47,969 nucleotides of DNA from Peribacillus frigoritolerans (GCF_030676415.1 NZ_JAUUTW010000037.1:1-47969), one strand, 5' to 3'; positions 8,508-18,794 are shown, counted from the first letter of the stretch. Numbers and translations are program-made. Notes: generated from the letters alone by a model not told the origin.

Positions 8508-10180
8508 TATTTATCAATTCCTTTATCAAGCATTGGGATATTAATGCCTCTTTCACGGGCTGTTTCCTCTGCCAATTCATACCCTGCGTCAACATGACGC
8601 ACTACACCCATCCCAGGGTCCGTTGTCAGCACTCGCTCAATCCTGGCTGCTGCTTCTTTTGTTCCGTCTGCGACAATTACAACGCCTGCATGCATGGAGT
8701 AACCCATTCCTACGCCACCGCCATGATGTACGGAAACCCAGGTTGCACCTCCCACTGCATTCACCATTGCATTTAAGATCGGCCAGTCAGCCACTACATC
8801 GGAACCATCCTTCATGGCTTCCGTTTCACGATTCGGCGAAGCGACAGAGCCAGAATCCAAATGGTCACGGCCAATCACGATCGGGGCCTTCAATTCACCG
8901 CTTGCAACCATATCATTGAGAATTTTACCAAAACGGGCGCGCTCCCCATAACCAAGCCAGCATATGCGGGAAGGAAGACCTTGGAACTGAATTTTTTCTT
9001 GAGCCATTTTAATCCAGTTACATAAATGTTCATTATCAGCGAATTCGCGTAAAATGGCTTGGTCTGTTTTATAAATGTCTTCAGGATCACCAGATAAAGC
9101 GACCCAGCGGAATGGACCTTTACCTTCACAGAATTGTGGACGGATATAAGCTGGAACGAAGCCCGGGAAGTCAAAAGCATTCTCTACCCCTTCATCTTTC
9201 GCAACTTGCCGGATATTGTTGCCATAATCAAACGTCACAGCTCCTTTTTCCATCATTTCAAGCATCGCTCTTACATGTTTGGCCATTGAAGCTTTAGAGA
9301 GTTTAATATACTCTTCTGGATTTGCATTCCGTAATTCTGCAGCCTCCGCCATTGACAGGCCTGAAGGAGTATATCCATTTAGCGGATCATGGGCCGAAGT
9401 CTGATCCGTCAAGACATCAGGAATGAAGTTCCTTGCGATCATTTCCGGAAGAATATCTGAAGCATTCCCAATCAAACCAATCGATAATGCTTTTCCTGCA
9501 AGTTTAGCTTCATTGGCTAAACGAATGGCTTCATCCAATGAATCCGTTTTCACATCGGTATAACGAGTCTCAATCCTCCTGTCAATTCTTGTCTCATCTA
9601 CATCGATCCCGATACAGACACCACCGTTCATCGTAACTGCTAGCGGCTGTGCCCCTCCCATTCCGCCTAAACCTGCCGTTAAAGTAATGGTGCCTTTTAA
9701 CGAGTTATTGAAATGTTGTTTTGCAAGCTCGGCAAAGGTCTCGTATGTACCTTGTACGATTCCTTGGGAACCAATATATATCCAGCTGCCAGCTGTCATT
9801 TGCCCATACATCATCAATCCCTTTTTATCAAGTTCATGGAATGTTTCCCAGTTCGCGTATGCAGGGACGATATTTGAATTGGCAAGCAGGACACGTGGTG
9901 CATCGGTATGCGTTTTAAAAATTGCCACCGGTTTCCCTGATTGGACCAGTAAAGTTTCATCTTCTTCAAGCTCTTTTAGGGATTTGACGATTGCGTCAAA
10001 GCATTCCCAGTTACGGGCTGCTTTCCCAATCCCTCCGTATACCACCAAATCTTCTGGACGTTCAGCAACTTCAGGATCCAAATTATTCATAAGCATTCTA
10101 AGCACTGCTTCTTGTTGCCATCCTTTAGTATGCAATTCTGTTCCAGTATAACGGATAACCTTGTTTGTAATCGTGTTCAT
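8507..10180 (-). CDS. hutU: Urocanate hydratase
   Basis: About 557 residues. Family blocks include [40 protein letters not shown] (NAD binding), [22 protein letters not shown] with the active-site cysteine, and [14 protein letters not shown]. It hydrates urocanate to 4-imidazolone-5-propanoate, step 2 of histidine degradation. The AGGGGG ribosome site is only two bases from the first ATG (10186), so the second ATG (10180) is the better start. hutH, hutG and hutP, which accompany hutUI in B. subtilis, are not in the window. Confidence 0.97.
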   Translation of the reverse strand: MNTITNKVIRYTGTELHTKGWQQEAVLRMLMNNLDPEVAERPEDLVVYGGIGKAARNWECFDAIVKSLKELEEDETLLVQSGKPVAIFKTHTDAPRVLLANSNIVPAYANWETFHELDKKGLMMYGQMTAGSWIYIGSQGIVQGTYETFAELAKQHFNNSLKGTITLTAGLGGMGGAQPLAVTMNGGVCIGIDVDETRIDRRIETRYTDVKTDSLDEAIRLANEAKLAGKALSIGLIGNASDILPEMIARNFIPDVLTDQTSAHDPLNGYTPSGLSMAEAAELRNANPEEYIKLSKASMAKHVRAMLEMMEKGAVTFDYGNNIRQVAKDEGVENAFDFPGFVPAYIRPQFCEGKGPFRWVALSGDPEDIYKTDQAILREFADNEHLCNWIKMAQEKIQFQGLPSRICWLGYGERARFGKILNDMVASGELKAPIVIGRDHLDSGSVASPNRETEAMKDGSDVVADWPILNAMVNAVGGATWVSVHHGGGVGMGYSMHAGVVIVADGTKEAAARIERVLTTDPGMGVVRHVDAGYELAEETARERGINIPMLDKGIDK

Positions 10181-10340
10181 TTTCATTTCCCCCTTGTTTT
10201 TGTTATATTTTCATTCTATAAGAAAAATTCAGAATAATTCATTATAATTTAATGATAATTTTATAATTTATTTCGATATTTTGTAGTTAACTTTATTTTT
10301 TTATGAATAATTTCACTAATTACATTGTTATGAAATAAAT

Positions 10341-10377
10341 AAAAAAGGACGATTCATTTATTGAATCGTCCTTTTTT
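10341..10377 (-). terminator. Terminator at the end of the AraC-type gene
   Basis: Perfect hairpin with arms AAAAAAGGACGATTCA / TGAATCGTCCTTTTTT, overlapping the stop of the AraC-type gene. It separates that gene from the hutU promoter region. Confidence 0.9.
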
Positions 10378-11845
10378 ATAATCCAGACCGATATGCTGAT
10401 GGTGTACAAGCTTCAAGCAGTTTGAATTTGGCATTGAAATAAGTTTGATGTGAATAGCCGGCCAATTGTGAGATTTCCTCCAATGATAAATCCGTTTCCT
10501 TTAATAAACGTTTAGCTTCCCTAATTCGAACTTGATGAAGCGTATTTCGAAAAGACTCGCCGGATTCAGCCGCAAAACGACGGCTGAGTGTACTTTTATT
10601 GATACGCAGAGTATCTGCACAACTCGCCAGATTCCACTGGGCGTCCCAATAGTTGGACTCGATCAGCTCCCTTGCTTTTTCGCTAAGTGTGCGTGCCCCT
10701 TCTTGTAATTGGCCATGATCCTGCAGAAGCATATGGGTGGTGAACGCATGCAGCTCTTTTACTATTTGATGAATGACAGGTTTATGTACAATTTGCTGAA
10801 ATACATCATAGTATATTGCTTCTAGAGAAGCATTTTGCAAGTTGTATGATTTCATATGCCTACGAATCTGCGCGAGTACGCTTGTAAGGCGGATACGAAC
10901 GATTTCCGGGTCGGGGTATGGTCGTTCAAAAGTAAGGAATTCACGTTCAATCCAGTTCCTGATGGCTTTCGCATCTCGCCTTTCGAGCATTTCTATCCAA
11001 AGTCTTTGTTCAAGAGGAGTGAGGAATGGATCCATCTCTTGAGGCGAAGTCTGTTGACTTTCGGCTAAAATGATATCATAACCATCAAAAAAGATTTGTC
11101 TCGTAAATTCACGTGTTTGCTGATACATCCTTTTTAAAGACTCATCTGAAGTTGCCGCTTTTATTATGATGGCAAGGGGCTCATCCATTCTTTCTTTCCA
11201 GTGAGCAAGGAACGCTTGGTACTCTTCCTTATATACCTCCATTTCCTTTGTTTCCTGGACACATAAAATAAAATCCGATAAAGCGAAGATTTGATTCTTC
11301 CCTGTAAAAGAATAGCGATGCAGTTCATCATAAACTAAAGGAAGGGTCTTGTTATCAGGTGTCAAAAAAGCGACCATGGTTATTCGACTTTCATGCCTCC
11401 GGTCTGTCAAGAAGAAATCCGGATATCCAATATCCAGAGCATTCTCATCATCCATGGTGTTTGTCGAAAGTAGACCTGGACCATTTCTCAATTGAAAACG
11501 CAATTGTTGGATATGTTTTACCAAATCCGCCGAAGAGAAAGGACGGAATAAAACATCTTCAGCACGAAAACGTAAGGCTCGATAAGCTGTTTGAAAGATT
11601 CGCTCAGATGAAATGCCTAACCATCGAATTCCCCTCCGCTTTAACGAAACACCCATCGCCTCACTTTCATCCGTCCAAATATCCATATCCAAAATAACGA
11701 ATTCCGGTTGCTGATTGCGAATGCCCTTTTCAAATTCCTCAATCGTTTTCCATAAGATCAGTCTAACTCCCGTTAAGTGGGACTCCACTATCCAACGAAT
11801 TCCTTGAGCCTCAATCTCATCTTTTGCCACCAAATGGATTTCCAC
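10376..11845 (-). CDS. AraC-family regulator with receiver-like N-terminal domain (YesN-like)
   Basis: 489 residues. Residues 1-115 resemble a response-regulator receiver: D9/E10 acidic pair and D53 in FVILDMDIW. The conserved lysine of the K-P-F motif is arginine (FRPF, R101), so phospho-signalling may be altered. The middle has no clear domain. Residues about 390-489 form an AraC double helix-turn-helix (NKSTLSRRFAAESGESF; EISQLAGYSHQTYFNAKFK). Translation starts at GTG (11845) behind GAGGTG. No sensor kinase is adjacent. Control of hutUI or of the nearby MFS gene is an inference from proximity. Confidence 0.85.
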   Translation of the reverse strand: MEIHLVAKDEIEAQGIRWIVESHLTGVRLILWKTIEEFEKGIRNQQPEFVILDMDIWTDESEAMGVSLKRRGIRWLGISSERIFQTAYRALRFRAEDVLFRPFSSADLVKHIQQLRFQLRNGPGLLSTNTMDDENALDIGYPDFFLTDRRHESRITMVAFLTPDNKTLPLVYDELHRYSFTGKNQIFALSDFILCVQETKEMEVYKEEYQAFLAHWKERMDEPLAIIIKAATSDESLKRMYQQTREFTRQIFFDGYDIILAESQQTSPQEMDPFLTPLEQRLWIEMLERRDAKAIRNWIEREFLTFERPYPDPEIVRIRLTSVLAQIRRHMKSYNLQNASLEAIYYDVFQQIVHKPVIHQIVKELHAFTTHMLLQDHGQLQEGARTLSEKARELIESNYWDAQWNLASCADTLRINKSTLSRRFAAESGESFRNTLHQVRIREAKRLLKETDLSLEEISQLAGYSHQTYFNAKFKLLEACTPSAYRSGL

Positions 11846-12078
11846 ATCATCACCTCATTTCTGCTGTTATTCCTGTAATGAATAAATATGAAGTCAGCAC
11901 TTGAAAAGAAAAGGATTTCCTGGTCTTTTCGAAAGCACTTGTATCTCATCTCCATTCTAATCCCGCCGAAAACTACAAACAAGTCTTATTGGGCAGAACC
12001 TGCGATTTAGATTAAATTTTGATATGCTCAACTGGTATTTTCATCCCATATATATGTACTTCCTATATGAAAATATAA

Positions 12079-12123
12079 AAAGAAACATCATGGAAACCTT
12101 GTGATTTCCATTGATGTTTCTTT
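12079..12123 (-). terminator. Terminator of the MFS permease gene
   Basis: Inverted repeat AAAGAAACATCA-TGGAAA / TTTCCA-TTGATGTTTCTTT with T-rich sequence on both sides. It lies 37 bp downstream of the MFS stop on the minus strand. Confidence 0.8.
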
Positions 12124-12159
12124 TTTAGTCACTTTTAATCTTCAATACATTTAGAACCG

Positions 12160-13479
12160 TTAAAATTGATTAATATTGACTTCAACTTCTTTTACGATGT
12201 TTTCATCTGAAGCACTTGTCAATTTTAATGATAATAGGGTGATGACTCCTAATACAAGTAATCCAGATAAAATAAACATCCCTTGAGTCAATGCAACAGT
12301 TCCGAGAATCATCGGTCCTACAAAACCGCCTAAAGACGCAAATGAATTGACTATGGCTATTCCAACTGGTGCAGTGGACTCAGTGAAGAAAAATGTCATA
12401 TAGGCAAAGAAACATCCACTGAACCCGTATAACCCTAAAGAAGTAATCGTTAACATAAGCACCATCATAAAGACACTATCCGAAAAGCCGCACCCAATAA
12501 ATCCGACAACTGCTATCATGAGGCAAACGAGCAAGTGTGATTTATGTTCATTGGTCCGATCTGAATTCCAGCCTACAAACATAATGGCAGGTATACCGAC
12601 TAACGATGGAATCATCGCTAACCAGCCTATTTCTAAATTGGTTGTTGCATTTTCCGATAAAGATTTTATTATGGTTGGCATCCAGAATGACAATCCATAG
12701 ATAGATGTGTACCCTGCAAAATAAAAAAGGGCCAACTTCCAGATTTTCGAATCTTTCAGCATATCAAGCTTAGTGACTTTATTTATTTTCGAGCTAACTT
12801 TCCTTTCCGCACTCAATTCCCCTTCTAACCAATCACTTTCTTCCTTAGATAACCATTTAGCGTTCGTCGGTCTATTAGTTAAATAGAAAACAACAAAAAC
12901 ACCAATAATAATGGCCGGAATGCCTTCAAGGATGAACATCCATCTCCACCCTGCCATACCCAACCAGGATATATTGTCAAGAATCCATGTCGACACAGGC
13001 GCACCAATCAATCCGCCAATCGGTAGGGCTAAAAGCAAAACCGCTGTTGCCCTTCCTCTTTCGCGGGCCCTGAACCAATATGTTAAATACAAAATTATAC
13101 CGGGGAAAAAACCAGCTTCGGCGACACCTAATAAAAAACGGAGAATATATAAATGCATCGTTGTTTGCGCAAAACCTGTTAATATTACCACGAGCCCCCA
13201 CGAAATCATTATACGGGCAATCCATATCCGAGCTCCCACTTTATGCATGATCATGTTGCTAGGAACTTCAAAGAAGAAATAGCCTATGAAGAAAATGCCG
13301 GAAAGCAATCCAAAAACTTCAGCGGATAAAGCTAATTCTGCATTCATTTGTAAAGCAGCATAGCCTAAATTGACCCTGTCCAAGTAAGCAATGATATAAA
13401 GGAGCAAGATAAATGGAAGAATCCGTTTCATCGTTTTACTGATCGTTCTTTTCTCTATTTCACCAATGGAATGTTTCAA
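12160..13479 (-). CDS. MFS transporter, anion:cation symporter (ACS) family
   Basis: 439 residues with about 12 membrane segments. ACS-type features are LPFILLLYIIAYLDRVNLGYA near residue 20, the GVAEAGFFPGIILYLTYWF segment near 117 and the RERGRA loop motif. Such permeases bring in organic anions (sugar acids, hydroxyphenylacetate, tartrate and similar). The substrate is not readable. It is divergent from a TetR gene across a 450-bp region holding a cre-type site and a TetR-type dyad, so it may be catabolite-repressed. Confidence 0.88.
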   Translation of the reverse strand: MKHSIGEIEKRTISKTMKRILPFILLLYIIAYLDRVNLGYAALQMNAELALSAEVFGLLSGIFFIGYFFFEVPSNMIMHKVGARIWIARIMISWGLVVILTGFAQTTMHLYILRFLLGVAEAGFFPGIILYLTYWFRARERGRATAVLLLALPIGGLIGAPVSTWILDNISWLGMAGWRWMFILEGIPAIIIGVFVVFYLTNRPTNAKWLSKEESDWLEGELSAERKVSSKINKVTKLDMLKDSKIWKLALFYFAGYTSIYGLSFWMPTIIKSLSENATTNLEIGWLAMIPSLVGIPAIMFVGWNSDRTNEHKSHLLVCLMIAVVGFIGCGFSDSVFMMVLMLTITSLGLYGFSGCFFAYMTFFFTESTAPVGIAIVNSFASLGGFVGPMILGTVALTQGMFILSGLLVLGVITLLSLKLTSASDENIVKEVEVNINQF

Positions 13480-13772
13480 GAATATTCCCTCCCTTTTGAA
13501 GCTACTATTTCAAAAAAGTCCGATTACCGTCGATCTTTTCCTTGCTGCCCGACACCCATGTTCATTCCTGGTACCACAAAAAATATCCCTATACCACCTC
13601 CCCTCCTTTTACATATACGCAGGGCTAAAGAGGAATAAGCCTTGCTACACGGCAGCAACCAATTTTATAGTAATTTTCAGAAAAATCCAAGCAACCTTTT
13701 CACCTAATTCTTCTACTTGAAAAACCACCTATTTAAACTGAATTAGCCTTCCCCATACTTGATCTCAAAAAC

Positions 13773-13817
13773 TTGTAAACGCTTTCTAAATGTGCAAAAT
13801 GCAATTAAGAAAGCGTT
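13773..13817. promoter_or_regulatory. cre-type CcpA site within a larger inverted repeat
   Basis: TTGTAAACGCTTTCT (13773-13787) fits the cre consensus WTGNAANCGNWNNCW. A second arm, AGAAAGCGTT (13808-13817), mirrors AACGCTTTCT at 13778-13787, forming an inverted pair. It lies between the divergent MFS permease and TetR gene, consistent with carbon catabolite control. Confidence 0.6.
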
Positions 13818-13868
13818 GTGATTATTCATGATCTACGTTAGATTAAATAGACCACCAATCATCTAACT

Positions 13869-13880
13869 AGACTGTAGTCT
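13869..13880. promoter_or_regulatory. TetR-type operator candidate
   Basis: AGACTGTAGTCT is a dyad broken only at the centre, 51 bp upstream of the TetR start. It is a likely autoregulatory operator. Confidence 0.45.
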
Positions 13881-13931
13881 GATATTAAACCACGCAGGAA
13901 TATTCTGTCAATTATCATTTGGAGGTTTTAT

Positions 13932-14537
13932 ATGATTGAACCCAGAAAGAAACAGCTTAGGGGAGAAAAGACTCGTGAAAAAATTTTAAAAATATCTTTA
14001 AAGCTATTCAGCGAAAAAGGTTATGATAAAGTTACCGTTGACGAAATCGTGAAAAAAAGCGGCACATCAAAAGGGTCATTTTACCAACACTTTTCAGCGA
14101 AATCGGACATTTTTTTAGTGAGATTCATAGAAATCGATGATTACTATCGCGAAGTCTTCCGTTCGTTCCCAGTCGATATGGACGCTACCGGGAAATTGTT
14201 TATTTTCATACGCAAATTGATGCGTTTTCTGGAAGAAGAAATGGGCAAAGATTTAATGAAAGTGATTTACAGTTCCGCTTTAGATTCAAAAGAACATACC
14301 TACTTTTTAAATTCAAATCGCTCACTCTTCCAAATTATCCGTTCATTAATTGAAGAGGCGAAAGAACAAAACGCCATTGGCACTGACCAATCAGTTAACG
14401 AAATTTCACAACTTATCACCCAAAGCCTGATGGGAATCATCTATCATTGGGGATTAAACAACTCAGAACAAAGCTTGGAATCACTATCCATACCGCTAAC
14501 CAAAACAATCATTAATGGGCTGAAAACTAAGAACTAA
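13932..14537 (+). CDS. TetR/AcrR family regulator
   Basis: 201 residues. The N-terminal helix-turn-helix reads KILKISLKLFSEKGYDKVTV then KKSGTSKGSFYQHFSAKSDIF (residues about 17-70), typical of TetR. The C-terminal ligand domain is divergent. TTGGAGG lies eight bases before ATG. It is divergent from the ACS permease and 170 bp upstream of the FAD-oxidase gene, so it could control either. Confidence 0.9.
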   Translation: MIEPRKKQLRGEKTREKILKISLKLFSEKGYDKVTVDEIVKKSGTSKGSFYQHFSAKSDIFLVRFIEIDDYYREVFRSFPVDMDATGKLFIFIRKLMRFLEEEMGKDLMKVIYSSALDSKEHTYFLNSNRSLFQIIRSLIEEAKEQNAIGTDQSVNEISQLITQSLMGIIYHWGLNNSEQSLESLSIPLTKTIINGLKTKN

Positions 14538-14704
14538 TACATAAATCAAAAGATTCATTTTCAAAAAATCTGACATTTAATTCAATATTAACCCCAACCT
14601 CACTGAATGGTCAGGGTAACTCCATTAATCTATAAAGTTCATACATTTTTATTATTTCAATTGAGTGTCAGACATATTAAACGAGGAGTCGAAAGCCAGA
14701 TATC

Positions 14705-16135
14705 ATGAAACGATTTTTCTTTATCATCCTATATGCACTATTATTTGGATTATCACTGCAGGCTTTTAATTTCAAGCTTGACCACCCTATTGCAGAAGAT
14801 ATCAGCCGGCTGATGCCAGTTAAAATGAAAGCGATAAAGACAGAAGATAGTGAAGAAGCAATCAAAAAGGTCGTTTTGGATGCCGAAAAAAACGATGATC
14901 CCATTTCCATTGCCGGAATGCAGCATAGCCAAGGAGGTCAGACATTATATCCAAACGGGATCCTGCTCGATATGAAGCACTATGATGAAATACTTGATTT
15001 GGATGTAAAAGAAAAACGCATCACGGTCCAAAGCGGAGCAACCTGGGCTGCTCTCCAGGAATATATCAACCCATATGGACTTGCACTGAAGGTCAGTCAA
15101 TCCCAAAACATTTTTACCATTGGCGGTTCTTTGAGCGTTAATGTCCATGGCCGCGATATCCGTCATCATGCCTTGATAGAAACCGTGGAATCTTTTAGAT
15201 TGCTTAACGCAAAAGGAGAAATCCTAACAGTGAGCCGCGTAGAAAATTCGGAGCTCTTCCATTCGGTTATTGGCGGGTATGGTTTGTTTGGAGTAATTCT
15301 CGATGTAACACTCCACCTTACCGATGACGAACTTTATAAAATTAAAACCAAATCACTCCATTATGATGAATATACGTCGTACTTTAAAAGAGAAGTTCTC
15401 CAAAACGATGATGTTAAAATGCATCTGGCAAGAATATCGATCGCTCCTGGCTCCTATTTGGATGACATGTATGTAACGGATTATTATAGGGCGAATGACC
15501 AAACAAGGCTATCTAGCTACAATACTCTCAAACGGGAAACGATCATCGCCGTGCCTAAATTCTTTCTTGGCCTCTCACGTTATAATGACTGGGGTAAAAA
15601 AAGATTTTGGGAAACTCAAAAATCCTACACGGCCAATATTGATGGTAACTTGGTTTCAAGAAATAATGTGATGCGGTCGGACTCTGCCTTTATGGATTAC
15701 AGCAACCCCACCAAAACTGAAGTACTGCAAGAATACTTCGTTCCGATTGATCAATTTGCTGATTATATCGATGATTTAAGAAGAACCTTATCTGATGAAA
15801 AAGATTTTAATTTATTAAATATTACAATTCGTTATGTGGAACATAATGATGAATCACTCATGTCCTATGCCAAGGATGATATGTTCGCTCTTGTAATGCT
15901 TATCAATCAAGGGACAGATAACGAAAGCAAGGAAAATACGGGAAGGGTCATCCGTAACATGATTGATGTGACGCTTGACCATAACGGCAGCTACTATTTG
16001 CCCTATTATGGGTATCCTACCAAGACACAATTATTTGAAGCGTATCCGCATACTGAGGAATTCTTTCGATTAAAGAAGAAATATGATCCTGATAATCGCT
16101 TCATGAATCTTTTCTATGAGGAGTATCATCCATGA
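14705..16135 (+). CDS. FAD-linked oxidase (PCMH-type FAD-binding) with signal anchor
   Basis: 476 residues. An N-terminal hydrophobic stretch (residues 4-22) suggests export or anchoring. The PCMH FAD domain covers about residues 40-220: SIAGMQHSQGGQTLYPNG (His74 sits where related alditol oxidases bind FAD covalently), RITVQSGATWAALQEYI, and GGSLSVNVHGRD. The C-terminal YDPDNRFMNLF is typical of the berberine-bridge/alditol-oxidase group. Substrate unknown. Its stop overlaps the start of the next gene by 4 bp (ATGA), so the two work together. Confidence 0.85.
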   Translation: MKRFFFIILYALLFGLSLQAFNFKLDHPIAEDISRLMPVKMKAIKTEDSEEAIKKVVLDAEKNDDPISIAGMQHSQGGQTLYPNGILLDMKHYDEILDLDVKEKRITVQSGATWAALQEYINPYGLALKVSQSQNIFTIGGSLSVNVHGRDIRHHALIETVESFRLLNAKGEILTVSRVENSELFHSVIGGYGLFGVILDVTLHLTDDELYKIKTKSLHYDEYTSYFKREVLQNDDVKMHLARISIAPGSYLDDMYVTDYYRANDQTRLSSYNTLKRETIIAVPKFFLGLSRYNDWGKKRFWETQKSYTANIDGNLVSRNNVMRSDSAFMDYSNPTKTEVLQEYFVPIDQFADYIDDLRRTLSDEKDFNLLNITIRYVEHNDESLMSYAKDDMFALVMLINQGTDNESKENTGRVIRNMIDVTLDHNGSYYLPYYGYPTKTQLFEAYPHTEEFFRLKKKYDPDNRFMNLFYEEYHP

Positions 16136-16701
16136 ATTATAAACGTTTTGTTTTTTATCAAGGCACTGTTGGAATGGCTGCCAGCATGATTTTCCCTTTT
16201 TATATTTTGCTAATCAAAAATGTAGGCACCAGTTATTCGCAATTCGGGTGGGCATATGGAATATTCTCATTGACTGCAGCACTTAGCTATCCTTTAATCG
16301 GAAAATTCACTGACAAAGCAGGTGACAAAGCATTTCTCCTTATCTACTCATGGGGGATGGCACTTATCCTTCTTGCCTTTCCTCTCGCATATGAAATTTG
16401 GCATGTCTATCTCCTGCAAATCTTTATGGGGATACTTGGCGCTGTACAAAAAAACACTGAGAAAACCGTACTTGCAAGATATGTTACGAAGAAAACAGCG
16501 GGTGAGGAAATTGGAAACTACCATGTTTGGACATCCATCGGTGCTGCAGCTGCGGTGATTGCAACCGGATATTTAGTCGACTTTTTAACGATCGGCAGCA
16601 TCTTTTACCTTGCATCCTTAATGTTTGCCTGGAGTGGATTCATTATAATGAAGATGGAGAAAAATACTTCACTATCTAATGCAGAAAAAATAAAAATATA
16701 A
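16132..16701 (+). CDS. Half-size MFS-like membrane protein, partner of the FAD oxidase
   Basis: 189 residues with six predicted membrane segments, half the usual MFS length. It has an MFS loop motif GKFTDKAGDKAF between segments 2 and 3. It is translationally coupled to the FAD-oxidase gene, ends cleanly and is followed by a hairpin, so it looks like a real short protein and not a fresh truncation. It might work as a dimer. An ancestral deletion of the C-terminal half is the alternative. Confidence 0.75.
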   Translation: MNYKRFVFYQGTVGMAASMIFPFYILLIKNVGTSYSQFGWAYGIFSLTAALSYPLIGKFTDKAGDKAFLLIYSWGMALILLAFPLAYEIWHVYLLQIFMGILGAVQKNTEKTVLARYVTKKTAGEEIGNYHVWTSIGAAAAVIATGYLVDFLTIGSIFYLASLMFAWSGFIIMKMEKNTSLSNAEKIKI

Positions 16702-16744
16702 GCATTTATTACTGGTTAGCGCCAATAAATCAGTTCCCCCTTTT

Positions 16745-16790
16745 AGTAGAAGAAGCATCTGCATTAACCTCAGCAGATACTTCTTCTACT
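16745..16790 (+). terminator. Strong hairpin after the oxidase/MFS pair
   Basis: Arms AGTAGAAGAAG-CATCTGC / GCAGATA-CTTCTTCTACT. The T run is weak on the plus strand (TATATAATCATTT) and CCCCCTTTT precedes it. It lies 44 bp after the gene stop. Confidence 0.6.
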
Positions 16791-16952
16791 ATATAATCAT
16801 TTGCGGATCAGAAAACAAAAAATGATCTTACGAAGAAATATTAAACCTGCTCCCCTTTACTCAATTTGGTTTCGTTAAATATACGAATTCTAAATTTACT
16901 GCGTTTATAAGTACAATTAAAGATAACGGACAATAGCACATATAATAAAATA

Positions 16953-17837
16953 CTACTTTCTTATCAATTTGGTTATTATTTTTTCGTCTAAAAAAACCAA
17001 TGACATCATTATTATACCCATTCCAATCAATTGATGAATAGACAACGCTTCATGTAAAAAGAAAAAGCCTAAAATCATTCCGATGACAGGCACTATATAA
17101 TTACTAAATGACGAGAATAATGCGCCTTCTTGCCGAATCAGCCTATTAAATAACGCATAAACAACACCTGCATGGAAAATGCCTAAAATTGCTAAGTAGA
17201 TAGATTGAGATCGTTCTATATCCAACTTGAAAGATTGCTCAATCAAAAGGGACATTGGGATGAGCACTGCACTGGCAATCAGTAATACATTTCTCATATG
17301 AATAATGGAAGATCCCTCGTTTAATTTCTCCATGATAATCAATGAAAATCCAAAACTCATGGCAGCCAATATCAATAGGATATTACCTTGAATACTGTTG
17401 AGAAGGTCTTGGAATCCTTGTGTTGGCCAGGAAAGGAAGACGATACCCGCAAATCCGAATAGGATACTTGTAATCTCCGGCATTGTGCTTTTTCTTTTGA
17501 AAAATGCTATTAAAAAGAGGATGGTAAAGACAGGAACCATTCCAATCAACATCGCTGCGATACTGCTAGGTACCGTTTTCTGGCCTTGTGCAATAAATGC
17601 GAATGGCAGTACAACTTCGAAAACCGCAATGATTATATACCATTTATAATAACTCCTATTTACTCTTCGCTCTTCTTTTGATAAAAAAAGACCAATGAAG
17701 AGTAAACAGATACCACCGATACATGCTTTGATGGCTGACAAAGTTATAACCCCAACATTATCTATAACTAATGCAATAAAGAAAAATTGAGATCCCCATA
17801 TACAACTAATCAAGACTAACAACACATATTTATTCAT
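16953..17837 (-). CDS. EamA-family (DMT) exporter, second of a pair
   Basis: 294 residues with ten membrane segments forming two EamA repeats (about 5-135 and 150-290). The N-terminus MNKYVLLVLISCIWGSQFF is typical of the drug/metabolite transporter family. Its start directly abuts the stop of the upstream EamA gene, so they are co-transcribed. The divergent MocR-type regulator suggests export of an amino acid or amine, as is common for MocR/EamA pairs. Confidence 0.9.
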   Translation of the reverse strand: MNKYVLLVLISCIWGSQFFFIALVIDNVGVITLSAIKACIGGICLLFIGLFLSKEERRVNRSYYKWYIIIAVFEVVLPFAFIAQGQKTVPSSIAAMLIGMVPVFTILFLIAFFKRKSTMPEITSILFGFAGIVFLSWPTQGFQDLLNSIQGNILLILAAMSFGFSLIIMEKLNEGSSIIHMRNVLLIASAVLIPMSLLIEQSFKLDIERSQSIYLAILGIFHAGVVYALFNRLIRQEGALFSSFSNYIVPVIGMILGFFFLHEALSIHQLIGMGIIMMSLVFLDEKIITKLIRK

Positions 17838-18794
17838 TCACTTTACCTCCCTTTTCATCAATGGATCGGCAATAGTCTTACTGATATGTTTTGACCGATT
17901 TCCACCAAAATAGTTCGTGCCGATTACACCAACAAGAATAATCATTGCACCTATAACGTGATAATAATGAATGGATTCATGTAAGAAAATCACCCCTGCT
18001 ATGATCGTAATCATTGTCGCTAAATTACTGAAAACGCTCATTTTAGATGCTGGTAATATAGATAATACATAGTTTGATAAAAAAGCAGTAAGCAGTGACG
18101 ATAATGCACCAAGATATACGGTTGAAATGAGGAATGCACTACTTGTGAAGGGTAATAAAAAGCTACTAATAGATTGGTTAATGAAATGGTTGATGATGGC
18201 CATACTATTAAAAGCCACAAAACCAAAGAACGTCATCACATAAGTTAACGTAAATAGTGAATATCGCTTTGTTAACGTCCTCGCTACCACATTATAGAGA
18301 GCGGCAGCAATCGAGGATAATAAGATCAGGATCGTTCCTTTCAAACTGTGAGCCGCAAGTTGCAAGTCATTCATGACAAAGATAAAGATGACCCCCATCA
18401 CAGATAAATAAAGAAAAAATTTCTGACCTCTACCAGCGTATTCTTTCAAAAATAATGAAGCTGATAATAACGTGAAAATTGGTATGGTCGCTTGGATGAT
18501 CCCCGCTTCTGAAGATGAGGTATAAAAGAGTCCAAACACTTGAAATGTAAAGAATAAAATTGGATAAAGGAACACCAACGGAAGAATTTTCAAAGTATCC
18601 TTTGCACTCATTTTCACTGATGTCCTCCTATATAGTTTAAAAATTATAGCGATTAAAAAAGCCATCGTAAATCGATGTGCCAATGTATCTAGCGGACTAG
18701 CTTCCATTAATGATATTTTTGTAAAGATAAATGAAAATCCAATAATAATGGCATATACTATCGCCGCAAAATAGGCTTTTTTATTTTCTGGCAT
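17838..18794 (-). CDS. EamA-family (DMT) exporter, first of a pair
   Basis: 318 residues, ten membrane segments in two EamA repeats; a basic C-terminus (NRSKHISKT...LMKREVK) follows the last segment. The start has AAAGGAGG about nine bases upstream. It is divergent from the MocR regulator over a 116-bp intergenic region containing dyads. Two adjacent EamA paralogues may act as one heteromeric exporter or have different substrates. Confidence 0.9.
   Translation of the reverse strand: MPENKKAYFAAIVYAIIIGFSFIFTKISLMEASPLDTLAHRFTMAFLIAIIFKLYRRTSVKMSAKDTLKILPLVFLYPILFFTFQVFGLFYTSSSEAGIIQATIPIFTLLSASLFLKEYAGRGQKFFLYLSVMGVIFIFVMNDLQLAAHSLKGTILILLSSIAAALYNVVARTLTKRYSLFTLTYVMTFFGFVAFNSMAIINHFINQSISSFLLPFTSSAFLISTVYLGALSSLLTAFLSNYVLSILPASKMSVFSNLATMITIIAGVIFLHESIHYYHVIGAMIILVGVIGTNYFGGNRSKHISKTIADPLMKREVK

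Noticed and set aside
9100..10150. Long antisense ORFs within hutU and other genes
   Set aside because: They are shadows of strongly conserved coding sequence on the other strand.
16132..16701. Half-size MFS as a simple pseudogene
   Set aside because: It is coupled to the upstream gene, has no internal stops and is followed by a hairpin; I keep it as a gene with a note.
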